This document shows, in pieces, positions 24,514-34,950 of a stretch of 64,000 bases of DNA. A program made the translations under genes and the position numbers. Source of the DNA: Hyphomicrobiaceae bacterium. GTDB lineage: Bacteria; Pseudomonadota; Alphaproteobacteria; Rhizobiales; Hyphomicrobiaceae. The stretch spans positions 1 to 64,000 of the forward strand of contig JAGRKV010000052.1 of assembly GCA_020442165.1 (NCBI GenBank). Direction: 5' to 3'. A model generated the notes under the pieces. It did no database searches. It saw only the letters and a list, made by a program, of their open reading frames with translations, and was not told where the DNA came from. Positions within the stretch are counted from its first letter, which is position 1. Each line of letters opens with the position of its first letter.

Positions 24514-27500
24514 TCAGGTGATCCGTCCGGAGGCGTGCGCCAGCAGCAGATAGACACGTCCCATGGTCGAACTCATGTGCGATTGCGCAAGGCGGCCCGA
24601 AGCGTCCTTTGCCTCAGCATCGCGCAAGATACGCTCGAAGTCGGTGACATAGCGGTCGATGGTCGTTTGCAGGTGTGCATCGGTCGGGTAGCGGCGCGCC
24701 ACTTCATCGAAAACCTGGCGGCCTTCGGGCGCATAGATGGACCGCACCATGATGCCGCGTTGCCCGCTGCGCAAGCGCGTCCAGATGACCGCTGCGGTGG
24801 CGCCATCGATGGCGTGGGCCAGGGCATCGATATCGAGCTTAAATGGCTGGTGCTGGCGTGGCGGTGCTGCGTTCGTGTGTACCGGAGCAGGGGGCTGCTG
24901 CTGTGGAATGTGCGCGCGCTGACCATGCTGCGCCTGGGCATTGGCGGCCTCGTCACCCGAAGCGCGCTTGAGCAGGTCGCCCATCGACCAATTGGAGTGG
25001 GGGTCGTTGCCATCACCTGTCATGGGGCGATGGCCGGTCCGCGCACCGAGTTCCTGTGCCAATGTCTCAGACAATGACGACAGCGGGCGGTCCTGTGTTC
25101 CGGCGGGTGGGGTGCCCGGTCCGCTTAATCCCTGGCGTGGATTTGTCTGGCTGGACGCAGGCTTGAGCGCACCTCCCTGGGCGATGGGCAGCGTTACGTC
25201 ACGGCGATGCGCCTCGCGGTTGGTCATGTTTGAGAGCTGGTCGATGGCGCGTAGCTGGTCCTGCAGCGCGCGGCGCATCGCCTCGGCGGATTCGCGGGTC
25301 GTGTGGGGCAGGCGCTCGGCTTCCTCGCGCATGCGGTTTTGTTCGCGGGCGAGTTCCTCGGCCACGCGCTCGGCGCGCCGGCGAACGTCCTCGGAGGTTT
25401 CGGAGAAGCGGTCGCCAAGCGATGCAAGCTGCGATGTCACTTCGTCGGAAACATGCGACAGACGCGATTTCAGGTCAGCCAGCGCGCGGGAGCTTTCCGC
25501 CTCGGTATCGGACTTCAGCCGTTCGATCTGCGACAGCGCCTGATCGCGGTGGCTCTGGGCGCCAATCTGCAACTGTTCGGCGGCGGCGAGCGCGCGCTTC
25601 TCGGCCTCCGACAGCGTGCCTTCTATGGTTGTTGAGTAGTCCTTGACGTGGCGGGTGAACTCGTTGGCCTTGCCGACCATGCGGTCGAGTGTCTCCGACA
25701 GCTCGGCATGGCGCGTCTGCAGCGTCGAGTCGATCTTGTAGTTGACGCTTTCGAGTGCGTTGGCGGCCTTGAGGATCGTCTGTCCTTGCGCCTCGAAGCG
25801 GTTGGTGAGCGAGCCGATCTGCGCCACCAGGTTTTCCGAGACCGATTTCAGCATGTCGGACTGGCCGGCAAGGTTCTCGATGGCGTTGAGCGAGTGGCGG
25901 GTGATGTTCTCGGACGTGCGGCGGACCGCATTGATGCCCTGGTTGAGCGAATGATCGAGATCGGCCGACTGCCGCTGGATGGTCTCGGAGAAGGTCTTGG
26001 CGTGGTTTTCCAGCGCGCCCGTCAATGCCTTGGCGCGGGTGTCGACGGCGTTGTCGATCGCGCGGGTCGACGCCTGGATCGCCTGGTCGAAGAGTTGCAG
26101 GCGGTTTTCGAAAGCCGAATCGAGCGCGCGGGTACGTTCTATCAACTGCTTGTCGAGAGTGCCGGCACGGCTTGCAAGTGTGGTATCGAGCGCGCGTGCG
26201 TATTCCTCAAACACCGTCTGGAGGTTGGTCGTGCGGTTGGCGATGGCCGCGTCGAGCTTGCCCATGTGCTCGGCAAATGCCTTCTGCATGTGGGTGGTGC
26301 GCGAGCTCAAGGCCGTCGCTAACGCGCCCGTATAGCCCTCCAGCATCTTCTGCATTTCTTGCGTGCGCCCGCCGAGCGCGTCGCCGAGACGCCCTGAGCG
26401 GTCGTCGATCATGGTTTGCAGCCGCTGACCGTGGGTTCCGAGCATTGCTTCGAGCTGTTCGGTGCGTGTGCCGAGAGCCTGCCCAAGAGCGCCCGTGTAG
26501 TTTTCAAGCACGCCTTTCAATTCTCCGGTGCGTCCGCCAAGTTCGGTTTGTAGCGCGGTGACGCTTTTGGCGATTGACGATTCCAGCTGATAGAGGTTGT
26601 CGCCAGCGCCATGGATGATCGACGACAAGTTGGTTTGCTGGTTGGACAACTTCTCGATGAGCACGGGGACTTCGCGACCCAGCGTGCGCAGTGTCTCGTT
26701 GAAGCTGGTGCTCGTGGAATTCAACGCATGGCGTTCGTTGGCCAGTTCGTTGATAAGGCCGCGGATGCGCCGTTCGTTTTCTTCATAGGATCTTTCGAGT
26801 GCGGCGACCTCGTTGTGGACGAGCGCCTCCAGCTCACCGGCGCGGCCAAGCGCGCGGCCAACCGCCTCGTTCATGAAGCCGACCTGACGACGTACCGCCT
26901 GGCCGAGCGATGCAATGGAATCCTCCGCCATACGGTCGGGTTCGGCCAGGCGGATTGCAACCTCGGTCATCGTGGACGACCGGAGCCTCAGCTCTTCAGC
27001 TCTCCAGCCCAACAATGCCAGAAACCAAATGACGGCGATGGGCACGATGACGGCGGCTGCCGTCAGGAACGTCGTAGGCTTTGCGAGGATCGCGCCCCAG
27101 CTGCTGAGCGCTGCCTCGGATGACAGCGAATAGATGGCGAAGAACAAGGCGATCACAGCCCAGGCGGCGCTGGCGATCGCGGCATGCTGGAAAATGCGGC
27201 CCGATGGCTTCTGTTCGAGCGCATAGATAAGGCCGCCAATGGAGGGAGCGTCGTCGTTGGCGGCAACCTTGCCACGGACCGGGCCTGCCGGACGGCGGCG
27301 CGCGACGCGGCGTTCGATCGCGCTGCCGTCCTGGTCATTAGCAAACGGCGGTTGTTCCGGCTGCTCATCCAATTCGGTATCGGCAAACTCGTTCTCGGGC
27401 TCCATGGCTGGAGACGCGAAACCGGGTTTGGAAAGAGGTGCTGCCGCGGTTGCAGCATGTTGTGCGGTTGCCGGCTGAGGCGCCGCCGCCTTTTGTGCTC

Positions 27501-28098
27501 CAGCCTGAGCTTTTGCGGCTTGAGGAGGGGTAGGCGGCAAGACCGTAGCGAGGGCCCCTGCAAGGCTGCCTGGAGATTGCGGTGGCGATGGCACATTTGA
27601 AGAGCGGGCGGGTGGCGCGCCTATGACGGTCGCGCTCGGTTTTGGCTTCGACATTTCCGCTGCGGGTTCTATGCCCAGTGACGGAGGGGTAGTGGCAGTG
27701 GATGAGACGTTGCGGTCGCGCGCCTTCGGTCCTGGTTGCACGGCGGAAGAGGATTTGCCAGGCAGCGCGGCAGCTGCCGGCAGCGGCGGCGGTGCCATGC
27801 CTGATGTGGAAGAATTAGCCGCTGCTCCCGGCTCGATCCGCGGAAACGGTAGCGGCGATGACGACATGGCGGCGAGGCTCGGCTGCTCTTTGGCAGGCGG
27901 CGTGCCGGTCGTGGCCGAAGCGCCGGGAAGCGGTGGCAGGGCTGGCGAGGTGGAAGTGCCGGCTGGGCTTTGCGCTTTGGCGTTTTCCTTGCGGCCCTTT
28001 TTGGCGTTGGCGACCTTGTCGTCAGCGCGCACGTCTGCACCGGTATCCGCCTTTGGCTGGCCGGACTGGCTACTGGACTTGGCCTGGTCTTGTGCCAT
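24514..28098 (-). CDS. Large membrane-anchored coiled-coil protein with 22-residue repeats
   Basis: A 1194-residue protein of unknown function. Residues 1-270 are low-complexity (Pro, Ala, Ser rich) and probably disordered. Two hydrophobic helices at about 305-325 and 343-365 form a membrane hairpin. From about 370 the chain is almost all helix. At about 516-702 there are eight or so tandem 22-residue units of the form L-x-x-A-L-x-x-R-T-x-x-L-Q, built from 11-residue halves as in apolipoprotein helices. The C-terminal 80 residues (YAPEGRQVFDEVARRYPTD onward) look like a compact conserved domain. Similar giant proteins occur in Rhizobiales and are often annotated as apolipoprotein A1/A4/E-like. 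ATG 28098 is chosen over the frame start at 28119. A role in envelope or division-site scaffolding is only a guess. Confidence 0.85.
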   Translation of the reverse strand: MAQDQAKSSSQSGQPKADTGADVRADDKVANAKKGRKENAKAQSPAGTSTSPALPPLPGASATTGTPPAKEQPSLAAMSSSPLPFPRIEPGAAANSSTSGMAPPPLPAAAALPGKSSSAVQPGPKARDRNVSSTATTPPSLGIEPAAEMSKPKPSATVIGAPPARSSNVPSPPQSPGSLAGALATVLPPTPPQAAKAQAGAQKAAAPQPATAQHAATAAAPLSKPGFASPAMEPENEFADTELDEQPEQPPFANDQDGSAIERRVARRRPAGPVRGKVAANDDAPSIGGLIYALEQKPSGRIFQHAAIASAAWAVIALFFAIYSLSSEAALSSWGAILAKPTTFLTAAAVIVPIAVIWFLALLGWRAEELRLRSSTMTEVAIRLAEPDRMAEDSIASLGQAVRRQVGFMNEAVGRALGRAGELEALVHNEVAALERSYEENERRIRGLINELANERHALNSTSTSFNETLRTLGREVPVLIEKLSNQQTNLSSIIHGAGDNLYQLESSIAKSVTALQTELGGRTGELKGVLENYTGALGQALGTRTEQLEAMLGTHGQRLQTMIDDRSGRLGDALGGRTQEMQKMLEGYTGALATALSSRTTHMQKAFAEHMGKLDAAIANRTTNLQTVFEEYARALDTTLASRAGTLDKQLIERTRALDSAFENRLQLFDQAIQASTRAIDNAVDTRAKALTGALENHAKTFSETIQRQSADLDHSLNQGINAVRRTSENITRHSLNAIENLAGQSDMLKSVSENLVAQIGSLTNRFEAQGQTILKAANALESVNYKIDSTLQTRHAELSETLDRMVGKANEFTRHVKDYSTTIEGTLSEAEKRALAAAEQLQIGAQSHRDQALSQIERLKSDTEAESSRALADLKSRLSHVSDEVTSQLASLGDRFSETSEDVRRRAERVAEELAREQNRMREEAERLPHTTRESAEAMRRALQDQLRAIDQLSNMTNREAHRRDVTLPIAQGGALKPASSQTNPRQGLSGPGTPPAGTQDRPLSSLSETLAQELGARTGHRPMTGDGNDPHSNWSMGDLLKRASGDEAANAQAQHGQRAHIPQQQPPAPVHTNAAPPRQHQPFKLDIDALAHAIDGATAAVIWTRLRSGQRGIMVRSIYAPEGRQVFDEVARRYPTDAHLQTTIDRYVTDFERILRDAEAKDASGRLAQSHMSSTMGRVYLLLAHASGRIT

Positions 28099-28508
28099 GA
28101 AACGCCTGATCTCGCGCACGCAACGGGCGGCGCGTCCCCCTGGATCAATCTAGTGCAGGATGGTGCGTTTCCGAAAGCGGCTTTCGGTATCGTCCCACTC
28201 CTGAATATGCGCTGTGTATAACCGCGTCGTGCCTTGCCCTCTGACAGCCGCTAGAGCCCGTTTAGGGCAAAAGCAAGGTTGGCTGGCGGGGGGTTCGCTG
28301 ATAGGCCCGAAAAAGGACTTCACTGTCAATTCTTTAGTTAATTCTTCGCCGTTGTGCACATGTCATTTGCCCGGTTTACCCGGTGTTATGGGCGGCCGTC
28401 TAATCTTCACGCCACAGATCAGGTCAGTGGACCGGTAGATGCAACTCATTGTCAGGCGATCCTGGCAGCGAGCTTGTGGACGATCATCTTGGACCGTGGA
28501 GATCAGTC
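28099..28508. other. Divergent intergenic region
   Basis: About 410 bases between the coiled-coil protein gene (-) and the Hpt gene (+). An AT-rich stretch at 28318-28350 is the likely promoter area for one or both. No gene, RNA or clear hairpin was seen. Confidence 0.45.
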
Positions 28509-28997
28509 ATGACAGACCTTGGGCGGGCCGATGCCGGACGGGACAAAGCCGATGTCGATGTCCCAGCGGCAGGAGATCGTGGCTATGCCCGCCGCCGCGC
28601 TGCAGAACAAGCAGCGATTGCCTCGGCCAGGGCGAAGTCCGAGGCAGCGCCTATCGATCATGTGCATCTGGCGCGCTATACGCTCGGGGATCGTGAACTA
28701 GAGATTGAAGTTCTTGGTCTTTTTGCAGGTGAGGCTCCGCTGACGGTAACCCGGCTGCACGCTGCGGCTGTCGCTTGCCCGTTCGATCAGCGTGCATGGA
28801 CGACGGCCTGCCATACTCTCAAGGGCTCGGCCCGCGCGGTTGGGGCGACACGCGTCGCGACGCTTGCAGAACAAGCCGAGCGCACGAACGATCTGCAGCA
28901 GGCAGCACTTGCTGCCCATGTTGCCGAAATCGAGGACGCACTCCAGGAAACCAGTGCCTACATCAGGGGCCTGGGCGATGCGTGCAAGGCTGTCTGA
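28509..28997 (+). CDS. Histidine phosphotransfer (Hpt) domain protein
   Basis: A 162-residue cytoplasmic protein that would relay phosphate in a multistep two-component system. The Hpt motif ACHTLKGSARAVG carries the phospho-accepting His102, in a helical bundle at about residues 55-155. Residues 1-48 are charged and probably flexible. No histidine kinase or response regulator is adjacent, so its partners lie elsewhere. ATG 28509 has GGAG upstream and is preferred to the frame start at 28449. It is divergent from the coiled-coil protein gene. Confidence 0.85.
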   Translation: MTDLGRADAGRDKADVDVPAAGDRGYARRRAAEQAAIASARAKSEAAPIDHVHLARYTLGDRELEIEVLGLFAGEAPLTVTRLHAAAVACPFDQRAWTTACHTLKGSARAVGATRVATLAEQAERTNDLQQAALAAHVAEIEDALQETSAYIRGLGDACKAV

Positions 28998-29303
28998 TCC
29001 AGCTCAGGGTTGCGGCTCTTCCTGTCGGCGTACACATATCGCTCGTTCTTCATGCGCTGGAGGCTTCTGGCGCGGCATTGGTCCGTATGCGCCCGTCAAA
29101 TGCTGGTGCAGGGCCTGAACCACACAAAGGTCAACACCGCTGAGGTGGTGCGATGGTCTGATGCCTGTGGCTTTCCGTTCGCTTGAAATCGTGGGCGCAG
29201 GCGACTAATTGTGCGGCTTCCGAATGGGTTTTGCCGTCCGTAGCCACGAACGGCAATGCCGCCAGCCTGCCGATCCGTGGACCGAGGAGTCGCCTTTCAT
29301 CCC
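28998..29303. other. Intergenic region upstream of ferredoxin gene
   Basis: About 306 bases. I see no convincing gene or terminator; short ORFs have no ribosome site. It should carry the ferredoxin promoter. Confidence 0.4.
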
Positions 29304-29624
29304 ATGGCCAAAATCACCTTTATCCAGCCCGATGGCAGCAGCCAGGTCGTCGAGGCTCAGAACGGCGTTACCGTGATGGAAGCCGCCAAGCTGCATGAGG
29401 TTCCGGGCATTGAGGCGGAGTGCGGTGGGGCTTGTGCCTGCGCGACCTGCCATGTCTACGTAGACGAGGCGTGGCGCGAAAAGACGGGCACACCTGCTGA
29501 TGTGGAAGAAGACATGCTGGATTTCGCGTTCGATGTGCGCGAGGAAAGCCGGCTTTCGTGTCAGATCAAGGTGACTGACGCTCTCGACGGCCTTGTCGTG
29601 CGGGTGCCTGCCAAGCAGTTCTAG
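29304..29624 (+). CDS. [2Fe-2S] ferredoxin, adrenodoxin/Isc type
   Basis: A 106-residue cytoplasmic electron carrier. The cluster ligands are Cys40, Cys46 and Cys49 in [15 protein letters not shown] and Cys86 in RLSCQIKV, the C-x5-C-x2-C...C spacing of vertebrate-type and FdVI-type ferredoxins. The N-terminal [16 protein letters not shown] and central [21 protein letters not shown] blocks are typical. The ferredoxin-NADP reductase gene lies 160 bases downstream, a natural redox partner. ATG 29304 begins the conserved first strand; the frame opens at 29256. Confidence 0.93.
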   Translation: MAKITFIQPDGSSQVVEAQNGVTVMEAAKLHEVPGIEAECGGACACATCHVYVDEAWREKTGTPADVEEDMLDFAFDVREESRLSCQIKVTDALDGLVVRVPAKQF

Positions 29625-29730
29625 GTCGTCTGCGCCACATTCCGGCGGGCTGTCTATCGCCCCCAGTCGGCATGTGATGAGAAAAGTCCCGACCAGGTTC
29701 TAGCGGATTACAGACATCAGGCACCGCTGA

Positions 29731-30840
<1,110 letters not shown>

Positions 30841-30852
30841 CGCCGCTCACAT

Positions 30853-32157
30853 TCAAGCAGCGTCGCTGGGCGATGCCACTTTCGCGTTGTGCCGGTTTTT
30901 CCCATCGGGCCGGCGCCATAGCCGCGCCGTCGTGTTGAGCGCGGTCTTCAGGCGTGGGCGAATGATCCCGAGATAGTAACGGGCAAAGGTTCGGCCCAGC
31001 GGTGATGTGCCGAGCGCATAGTCGAGTACGGCGATGCTGCCATCGGCCCAGTCGAGCTTGTAGGAGTCGCCGGGGGCGAGCAGGTCATAGACGTCGAGCC
31101 GTTTCGCGAAGGCATCGCGCAGGCTGCGTTCCATCAGAAGCTGACCGGCACCGGTGCGCTCATATTTGAGAGCGTAGACGATTACATGCACCGCGCGGCG
31201 TTGCTTGCAATCGAAAGCGATTTCGATGGCGGCTGGTTCGCCGCGCGATTCCAGACTGGTGATGACCGCGCCGACGGGATGTGTGTCGGCCTGTGCCACG
31301 TCGCGAAAGAAATGGCGGGTCGCCGGATTTGACAGTGCGGCAGAGAACAGGCCGCGGTCTTTTAGCCAAGCCCGTTTCAACGTGATCGCCAGTTCGGCCA
31401 GCTCGCCTGCTTGCTTTCCGCCGGTCAATGACTGCACGACGGCGGGCGCGCGTTCTTCGAAGCGCCGCAGCAGGCGACGCCGGTTCTTGCGGGCCTTTGC
31501 GGTGTAGCGTGTCTCGTAGGTCGCGAAGTCTGGCGCCGAAGACAAATCGAGCGCTGGTGCGATCTGGCGGCAGGTTACGACGGCGCCGCAACGCGACAGA
31601 AGCTGTGTGATGTTTGAATCCGCGCGGACCTTGCGGAAGGCGAAGACGTCAGCTCCGGAGTTCTTCTCCAGATAGGCCCAGGCGTGGTCGAGGACCTGGT
31701 CGCGGTCGGGAAGATCATCAATCAGAAGGTCGGCGTATTGGGTGACCGGCTCGCCCATGAAGCACATGTGCACAAGACCAGCGCGGCGGCGGCGCTGCAT
31801 CGGCCAGACCATGACGAGGCGGTCGTTGCGCCGCGCCGTCAGAATGAAGATGGCGCTGTCTTGGGCCGTCGATGGGCGGGGGAGGAAGTGGTTTGCCCAG
31901 TGCCAGATCCAATTGAAGGACTGGAACACATGGATGCCGCGTGCCGAGCGTTCAAAAAGAGCGTTCCAATCCTCTTCGAGGGCGTCGAGGCCAGCGCGTG
32001 TTGTGACAACGGAGAATTCAAGATCTGCCGGACGCGGCAACGTCAAGGTGACGGCTGGGGTGCGCTCCGCTCCACGCCTTTCAGCGAGGAATTGAGGTGC
32101 GGCAGCGTTCCGTTTCGGAACAGATGCATCGACGGCTTTAAACACTGAAACCAGCAT
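30853..32157 (-). CDS. GNAT/FemAB-like acetyltransferase (CelD/BcsL family)
   Basis: About 434 residues. The body (residues about 55-390) matches the Acetyltransf_6 (CelD/BcsL) family: an N-terminal lobe with SFNWIWHWANHF, a basic TAKARKNRRRLLRRFEE segment, and a second acyltransferase lobe ending in YDLLAPGDSYKLDWADG. Such proteins often act in polysaccharide or envelope modification in Rhizobiales. The C-terminal tail is basic. ATG 32157 is chosen; the frame extends to 32226 without a better ribosome site. It converges on the FNR gene with only 12 bases between the stops. No polysaccharide cluster is adjacent. Confidence 0.78.
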   Translation of the reverse strand: MLVSVFKAVDASVPKRNAAAPQFLAERRGAERTPAVTLTLPRPADLEFSVVTTRAGLDALEEDWNALFERSARGIHVFQSFNWIWHWANHFLPRPSTAQDSAIFILTARRNDRLVMVWPMQRRRRAGLVHMCFMGEPVTQYADLLIDDLPDRDQVLDHAWAYLEKNSGADVFAFRKVRADSNITQLLSRCGAVVTCRQIAPALDLSSAPDFATYETRYTAKARKNRRRLLRRFEERAPAVVQSLTGGKQAGELAELAITLKRAWLKDRGLFSAALSNPATRHFFRDVAQADTHPVGAVITSLESRGEPAAIEIAFDCKQRRAVHVIVYALKYERTGAGQLLMERSLRDAFAKRLDVYDLLAPGDSYKLDWADGSIAVLDYALGTSPLGRTFARYYLGIIRPRLKTALNTTARLWRRPDGKNRHNAKVASPSDAA

Positions 32158-32421
32158 TTGTTTGCTTCTGGGCTGCCTTGAACGGAAATGCAGCGGCGGA
32201 ATTGGCCGGGCATACTTGTTAAGCAACCCATGTGCCAGAATGGGCTCATCCCGCTCCAGGCTGTACTGATCGCGGTTGGTCGATCTTGTCCTAAAGCGCT
32301 GACTTCTTTCTTAAGGCGATGCACTTTGTTTTCGCGGGCACAACTCCGCTCGTCCCATCCAGCATGCGGGTGCCGGTCTGGCGGATCCTTGTGGGACACT
32401 TGCTGTCCGGTGTCATGCGGG

Positions 32422-32784
32422 TCAGATGTCGGCAATTTCAGCGAGGGCCAGCAATACGAGCAGGCAGATGCAAAGCCAAAGGGCGCCGCGACCGCGTCGT
32501 GTCGGTGCGCCGGCATCCATTATGAGCAGGCCGAGCAATGCGAGCGCGGCGGTGAGGTTTATGGCTATGACACCGTAAAGGCCTAGCCCTTTTGATCCCG
32601 GCAGGCGGATCTCGATGAAGGTTGCCGCCGACAGGCCGAGCAGCAGTGCGCCGACCAGCCGAGGCCAGAAGCTTGTGGGCGGCTGATACAAGCCCACGGT
32701 CTTCAATACCGCCATCGGGGCAAGGACCAAAGGCAAGCCGAACGCCAGCTTGACGATCGTCTCGAGGTAGAGAAGCTGGTTCAC
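32422..32784 (-). CDS. Small four-helix membrane protein
   Basis: A 120-residue hydrophobic protein with four predicted membrane helices and a short basic loop (PTRRGRG) before the last one. No family is recognised. It lies 30 bases downstream of the lipoprotein gene in the same direction, so the two may be co-transcribed. Confidence 0.7.
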   Translation of the reverse strand: MNQLLYLETIVKLAFGLPLVLAPMAVLKTVGLYQPPTSFWPRLVGALLLGLSAATFIEIRLPGSKGLGLYGVIAINLTAALALLGLLIMDAGAPTRRGRGALWLCICLLVLLALAEIADI

Positions 32785-32814
32785 GGCAAAACCGTCAATT
32801 CGCCCCAGCCAGCA

Positions 32815-33429
32815 TCACTTGCCGCCAGCCTTGTTGCGCTGCTGCTCCCACCATTCTTCGGTGCCCATCTTGGGTCCTTTTTCGACTTCCTCGTTATCGA
32901 AGAAGCCGCCGAAGAAGCCACCGTCATCCTTTGCAGCGACCTGTTTGGGTGCGCGGGGCGTATAGTCACCGGCAAGGTGGCGCGTGAGGTCGGCCTTGAT
33001 CTCTGTGGTCTTTGCCTTGCTGCAATAGTCTTCCTTTGCAGCGATGCCGCGCGAGATGCCGTTGAAGGAGACGTCGTAGATTTTCTCGACCTTGGCCATG
33101 TCGGCGACGGCGGTCCCCTGCGTCGCTTCGGCGGCGAGGAACTGCTGCTTCAGGCGCACGGGATCAAAATAAAAGCCGCACTTGACCGCGCGCGCCGAAG
33201 TGGAACCGACCTGGAATGCGCGCTGTGTGGGATCATTCGTGACGGCCGGGGCGGCAGGCTGCGCCGTTGCCGCGGTCTGGCCCGTCGCGGCGGCGTCATT
33301 GCCGGTCAGCGAGCCGGTCGACAGGGAAGGCAAGCTCGGGCCGCCCGAACAAGCGGCCATCATCAATGCGGCTGAAACCGCGAAGCATGCTGCGAAAGCG
33401 GTCTTCATCGTGGTGTTCCGGAATCCCAT
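32815..33429 (-). CDS. Putative lipoprotein
   Basis: About 204 residues. The N-terminus has a lipoprotein signal with lipobox MMAACSGG, so the mature protein would be lipid-anchored. A Ser/Thr/Ala/Pro-rich linker follows (about 30-65). A folded part (PTQRAFQVGSTSARAVKCGFYFDP onward) carries two Cys, and the C-terminus (EEWWEQQRNK) is charged. ATG 33429 has GGCAGGG upstream; ATG 33408 would start exactly at a classical lipoprotein signal (MKTAFAAC) and is an alternative. Function unknown. Confidence 0.78.
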   Translation of the reverse strand: MGFRNTTMKTAFAACFAVSAALMMAACSGGPSLPSLSTGSLTGNDAAATGQTAATAQPAAPAVTNDPTQRAFQVGSTSARAVKCGFYFDPVRLKQQFLAAEATQGTAVADMAKVEKIYDVSFNGISRGIAAKEDYCSKAKTTEIKADLTRHLAGDYTPRAPKQVAAKDDGGFFGGFFDNEEVEKGPKMGTEEWWEQQRNKAGGK

Positions 33430-33555
33430 GTGCCCTGCCAGGAACCATCGCGCGGCGACGGGGCCACGTCAATTGCACACAATCAAGGCGTGTGGACGGC
33501 ATGTGGGCGCGGCGAATATGCAACATGCTTCTGCCGTGGCCGAAGTGCCATACTT

Positions 33556-34731
33556 TCAGCGCATCAGCTCGCGGATGGCGCGGTCGAGGCCGTCGAGGGT
33601 CAGGGGATACATGCGGTTTGCCATCAGGCGTTTGATGAGGCCGATCGAGTGGGTCCAGTCCCAGTGCGCATCGGGCACAGGGTTCAGCCAGACGGTGTGG
33701 GGATAGATGGCTGTAACCCGGGTCAGCCAGGTGGCGCCGGATTCCGAGTTTGTATGCTCAACGGCGCCTCCGGCATGGGTGATCTCGTATGGGCTCATGG
33801 AGGCATCGCCGACGAAGATCACCTTGTAGTCGGAGGGGTAGGTATGGAGTACCTCCCATGTCGGTGTCTTCTCGTTCCAGCGGCGCTGGTTGTCGCGCCA
33901 CACGCCTTCGTAAAGGCAGTTGTGGAAGTAGTAGTATTCCAGGTGCTTGAACTCGGAGCGCGCGGCGGAGAACAGTTCCTCGACGCCCTTGATGTGCCAG
34001 TCCATCGAGCCGCCGACATCGAAGAACATCAGCACCTTGATGGCGTTCCGGCGCTCAGGACGCATCTTGATGTCGATGTAGCCCTTGTGGGCTGATGAGC
34101 GAATGGTCTGGTCGAGGTCCAGCTCGTCATGGGCGCCAGTGCGCGCGAACTGGCGCAACTTGCGCAACGCGACCTTGATGTTGCGGGTGCCAATTTCGAC
34201 CTGGTCGTCGAGATCCTTGAACTCGCGCTTGTCCCACACCTTGATGGCGCGCTGGTGCCGGCTTTCCTTCTGCCCGATGCGGATGCCAGCTGGGTTATAG
34301 CCATATGCACCATAGGGTGAAGTGCCAGCAGTACCGATCCACTTGTTGCCGCCGGAGTGACGGCCCTTTTGTTCAGCGAGCCGCTTCTGCAGCTCCTCCA
34401 TGATCTTGTCCCAGCCGCCGAGGGCCTCGATCTTGGCCTTCTCCTCATCGGTCAAATGCAGTTGTGAAACCGCGCGCAGCCACTCCTGCGGTATTTGCGC
34501 TTCAGCAGCGTCGCTCATCAGTTCCAGCCCCTTGAAGGCGTGAGCGAAGACCTGGTCGAAGCGGTCGAGGTGGCGCTCGTCCTTGATGAGCGCAGCGCGT
34601 GCCAGATAGTAGAAGTCTTCGACGCGCCGGCCAGCAAGGTCCGCCTGCAGCGCCTCCATCAACGTGAGGTATTCGCGCAGCGTCACGGGGATCTTGGCTG
34701 CTTTCAGCTCATGAAAGAACGTGACGAACAC
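33556..34731 (-). CDS. VWA-domain protein, CoxE-like
   Basis: A 391-residue cytoplasmic protein of the CoxE/VWA containing family. The N-terminal half is helical (FFHELKAAKIPVTLREYLTLMEAL is the family start). The C-terminal half is a von Willebrand A domain with a degenerate MIDAS motif DVGGSMDWH. CoxE-like proteins usually work with a MoxR-type AAA+ ATPase in assembling metal-containing enzymes or membrane complexes. No MoxR gene is adjacent in this window on the 3' side; the 5' side is followed by unrelated porin genes. The start ATG 34731 opens the conserved block directly. Confidence 0.88.
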   Translation of the reverse strand: MFVTFFHELKAAKIPVTLREYLTLMEALQADLAGRRVEDFYYLARAALIKDERHLDRFDQVFAHAFKGLELMSDAAEAQIPQEWLRAVSQLHLTDEEKAKIEALGGWDKIMEELQKRLAEQKGRHSGGNKWIGTAGTSPYGAYGYNPAGIRIGQKESRHQRAIKVWDKREFKDLDDQVEIGTRNIKVALRKLRQFARTGAHDELDLDQTIRSSAHKGYIDIKMRPERRNAIKVLMFFDVGGSMDWHIKGVEELFSAARSEFKHLEYYYFHNCLYEGVWRDNQRRWNEKTPTWEVLHTYPSDYKVIFVGDASMSPYEITHAGGAVEHTNSESGATWLTRVTAIYPHTVWLNPVPDAHWDWTHSIGLIKRLMANRMYPLTLDGLDRAIRELMR

Positions 34732-34892
34732 TGCGGTTGGCTCCTTCGGTGGCGCCTACGCCGGCCTGACGCCGGTTCGCGGCTTTCGTCCATCCACCAC
34801 ATCCCAGCCAGGTGGGGCTGAACGCACAGCAAGCATCGACTGGAAATGCGGAATGAGCAAGTCTTGCCAGTGCGGTTTGAGCTTCCGCAAAC

Positions 34893-34924
34893 AGCGAAAG
34901 AGGCCGCCCGGTTGGGCGGCCTCT
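34893..34924 (-). terminator. Terminator of porin gene 1 (minus strand)
   Basis: On the minus strand the stem GAGGCCGCCC pairs with GGGCGGCCTC around a short loop, followed by TTTCGC. It lies about 27 bases after the porin stop codon. The same stem occurs after porin 2 (36776-36802). Confidence 0.85.
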
Positions 34925-34950
34925 CCGTAGTTCCAGGTTGTGCGACCAGA

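Noticed and set aside
34731..34950. MoxR-type ATPase partner for the CoxE-like VWA protein
   Set aside because: The region before the CoxE-like gene holds only a terminator and the porin stop; a partner must lie elsewhere if it exists.
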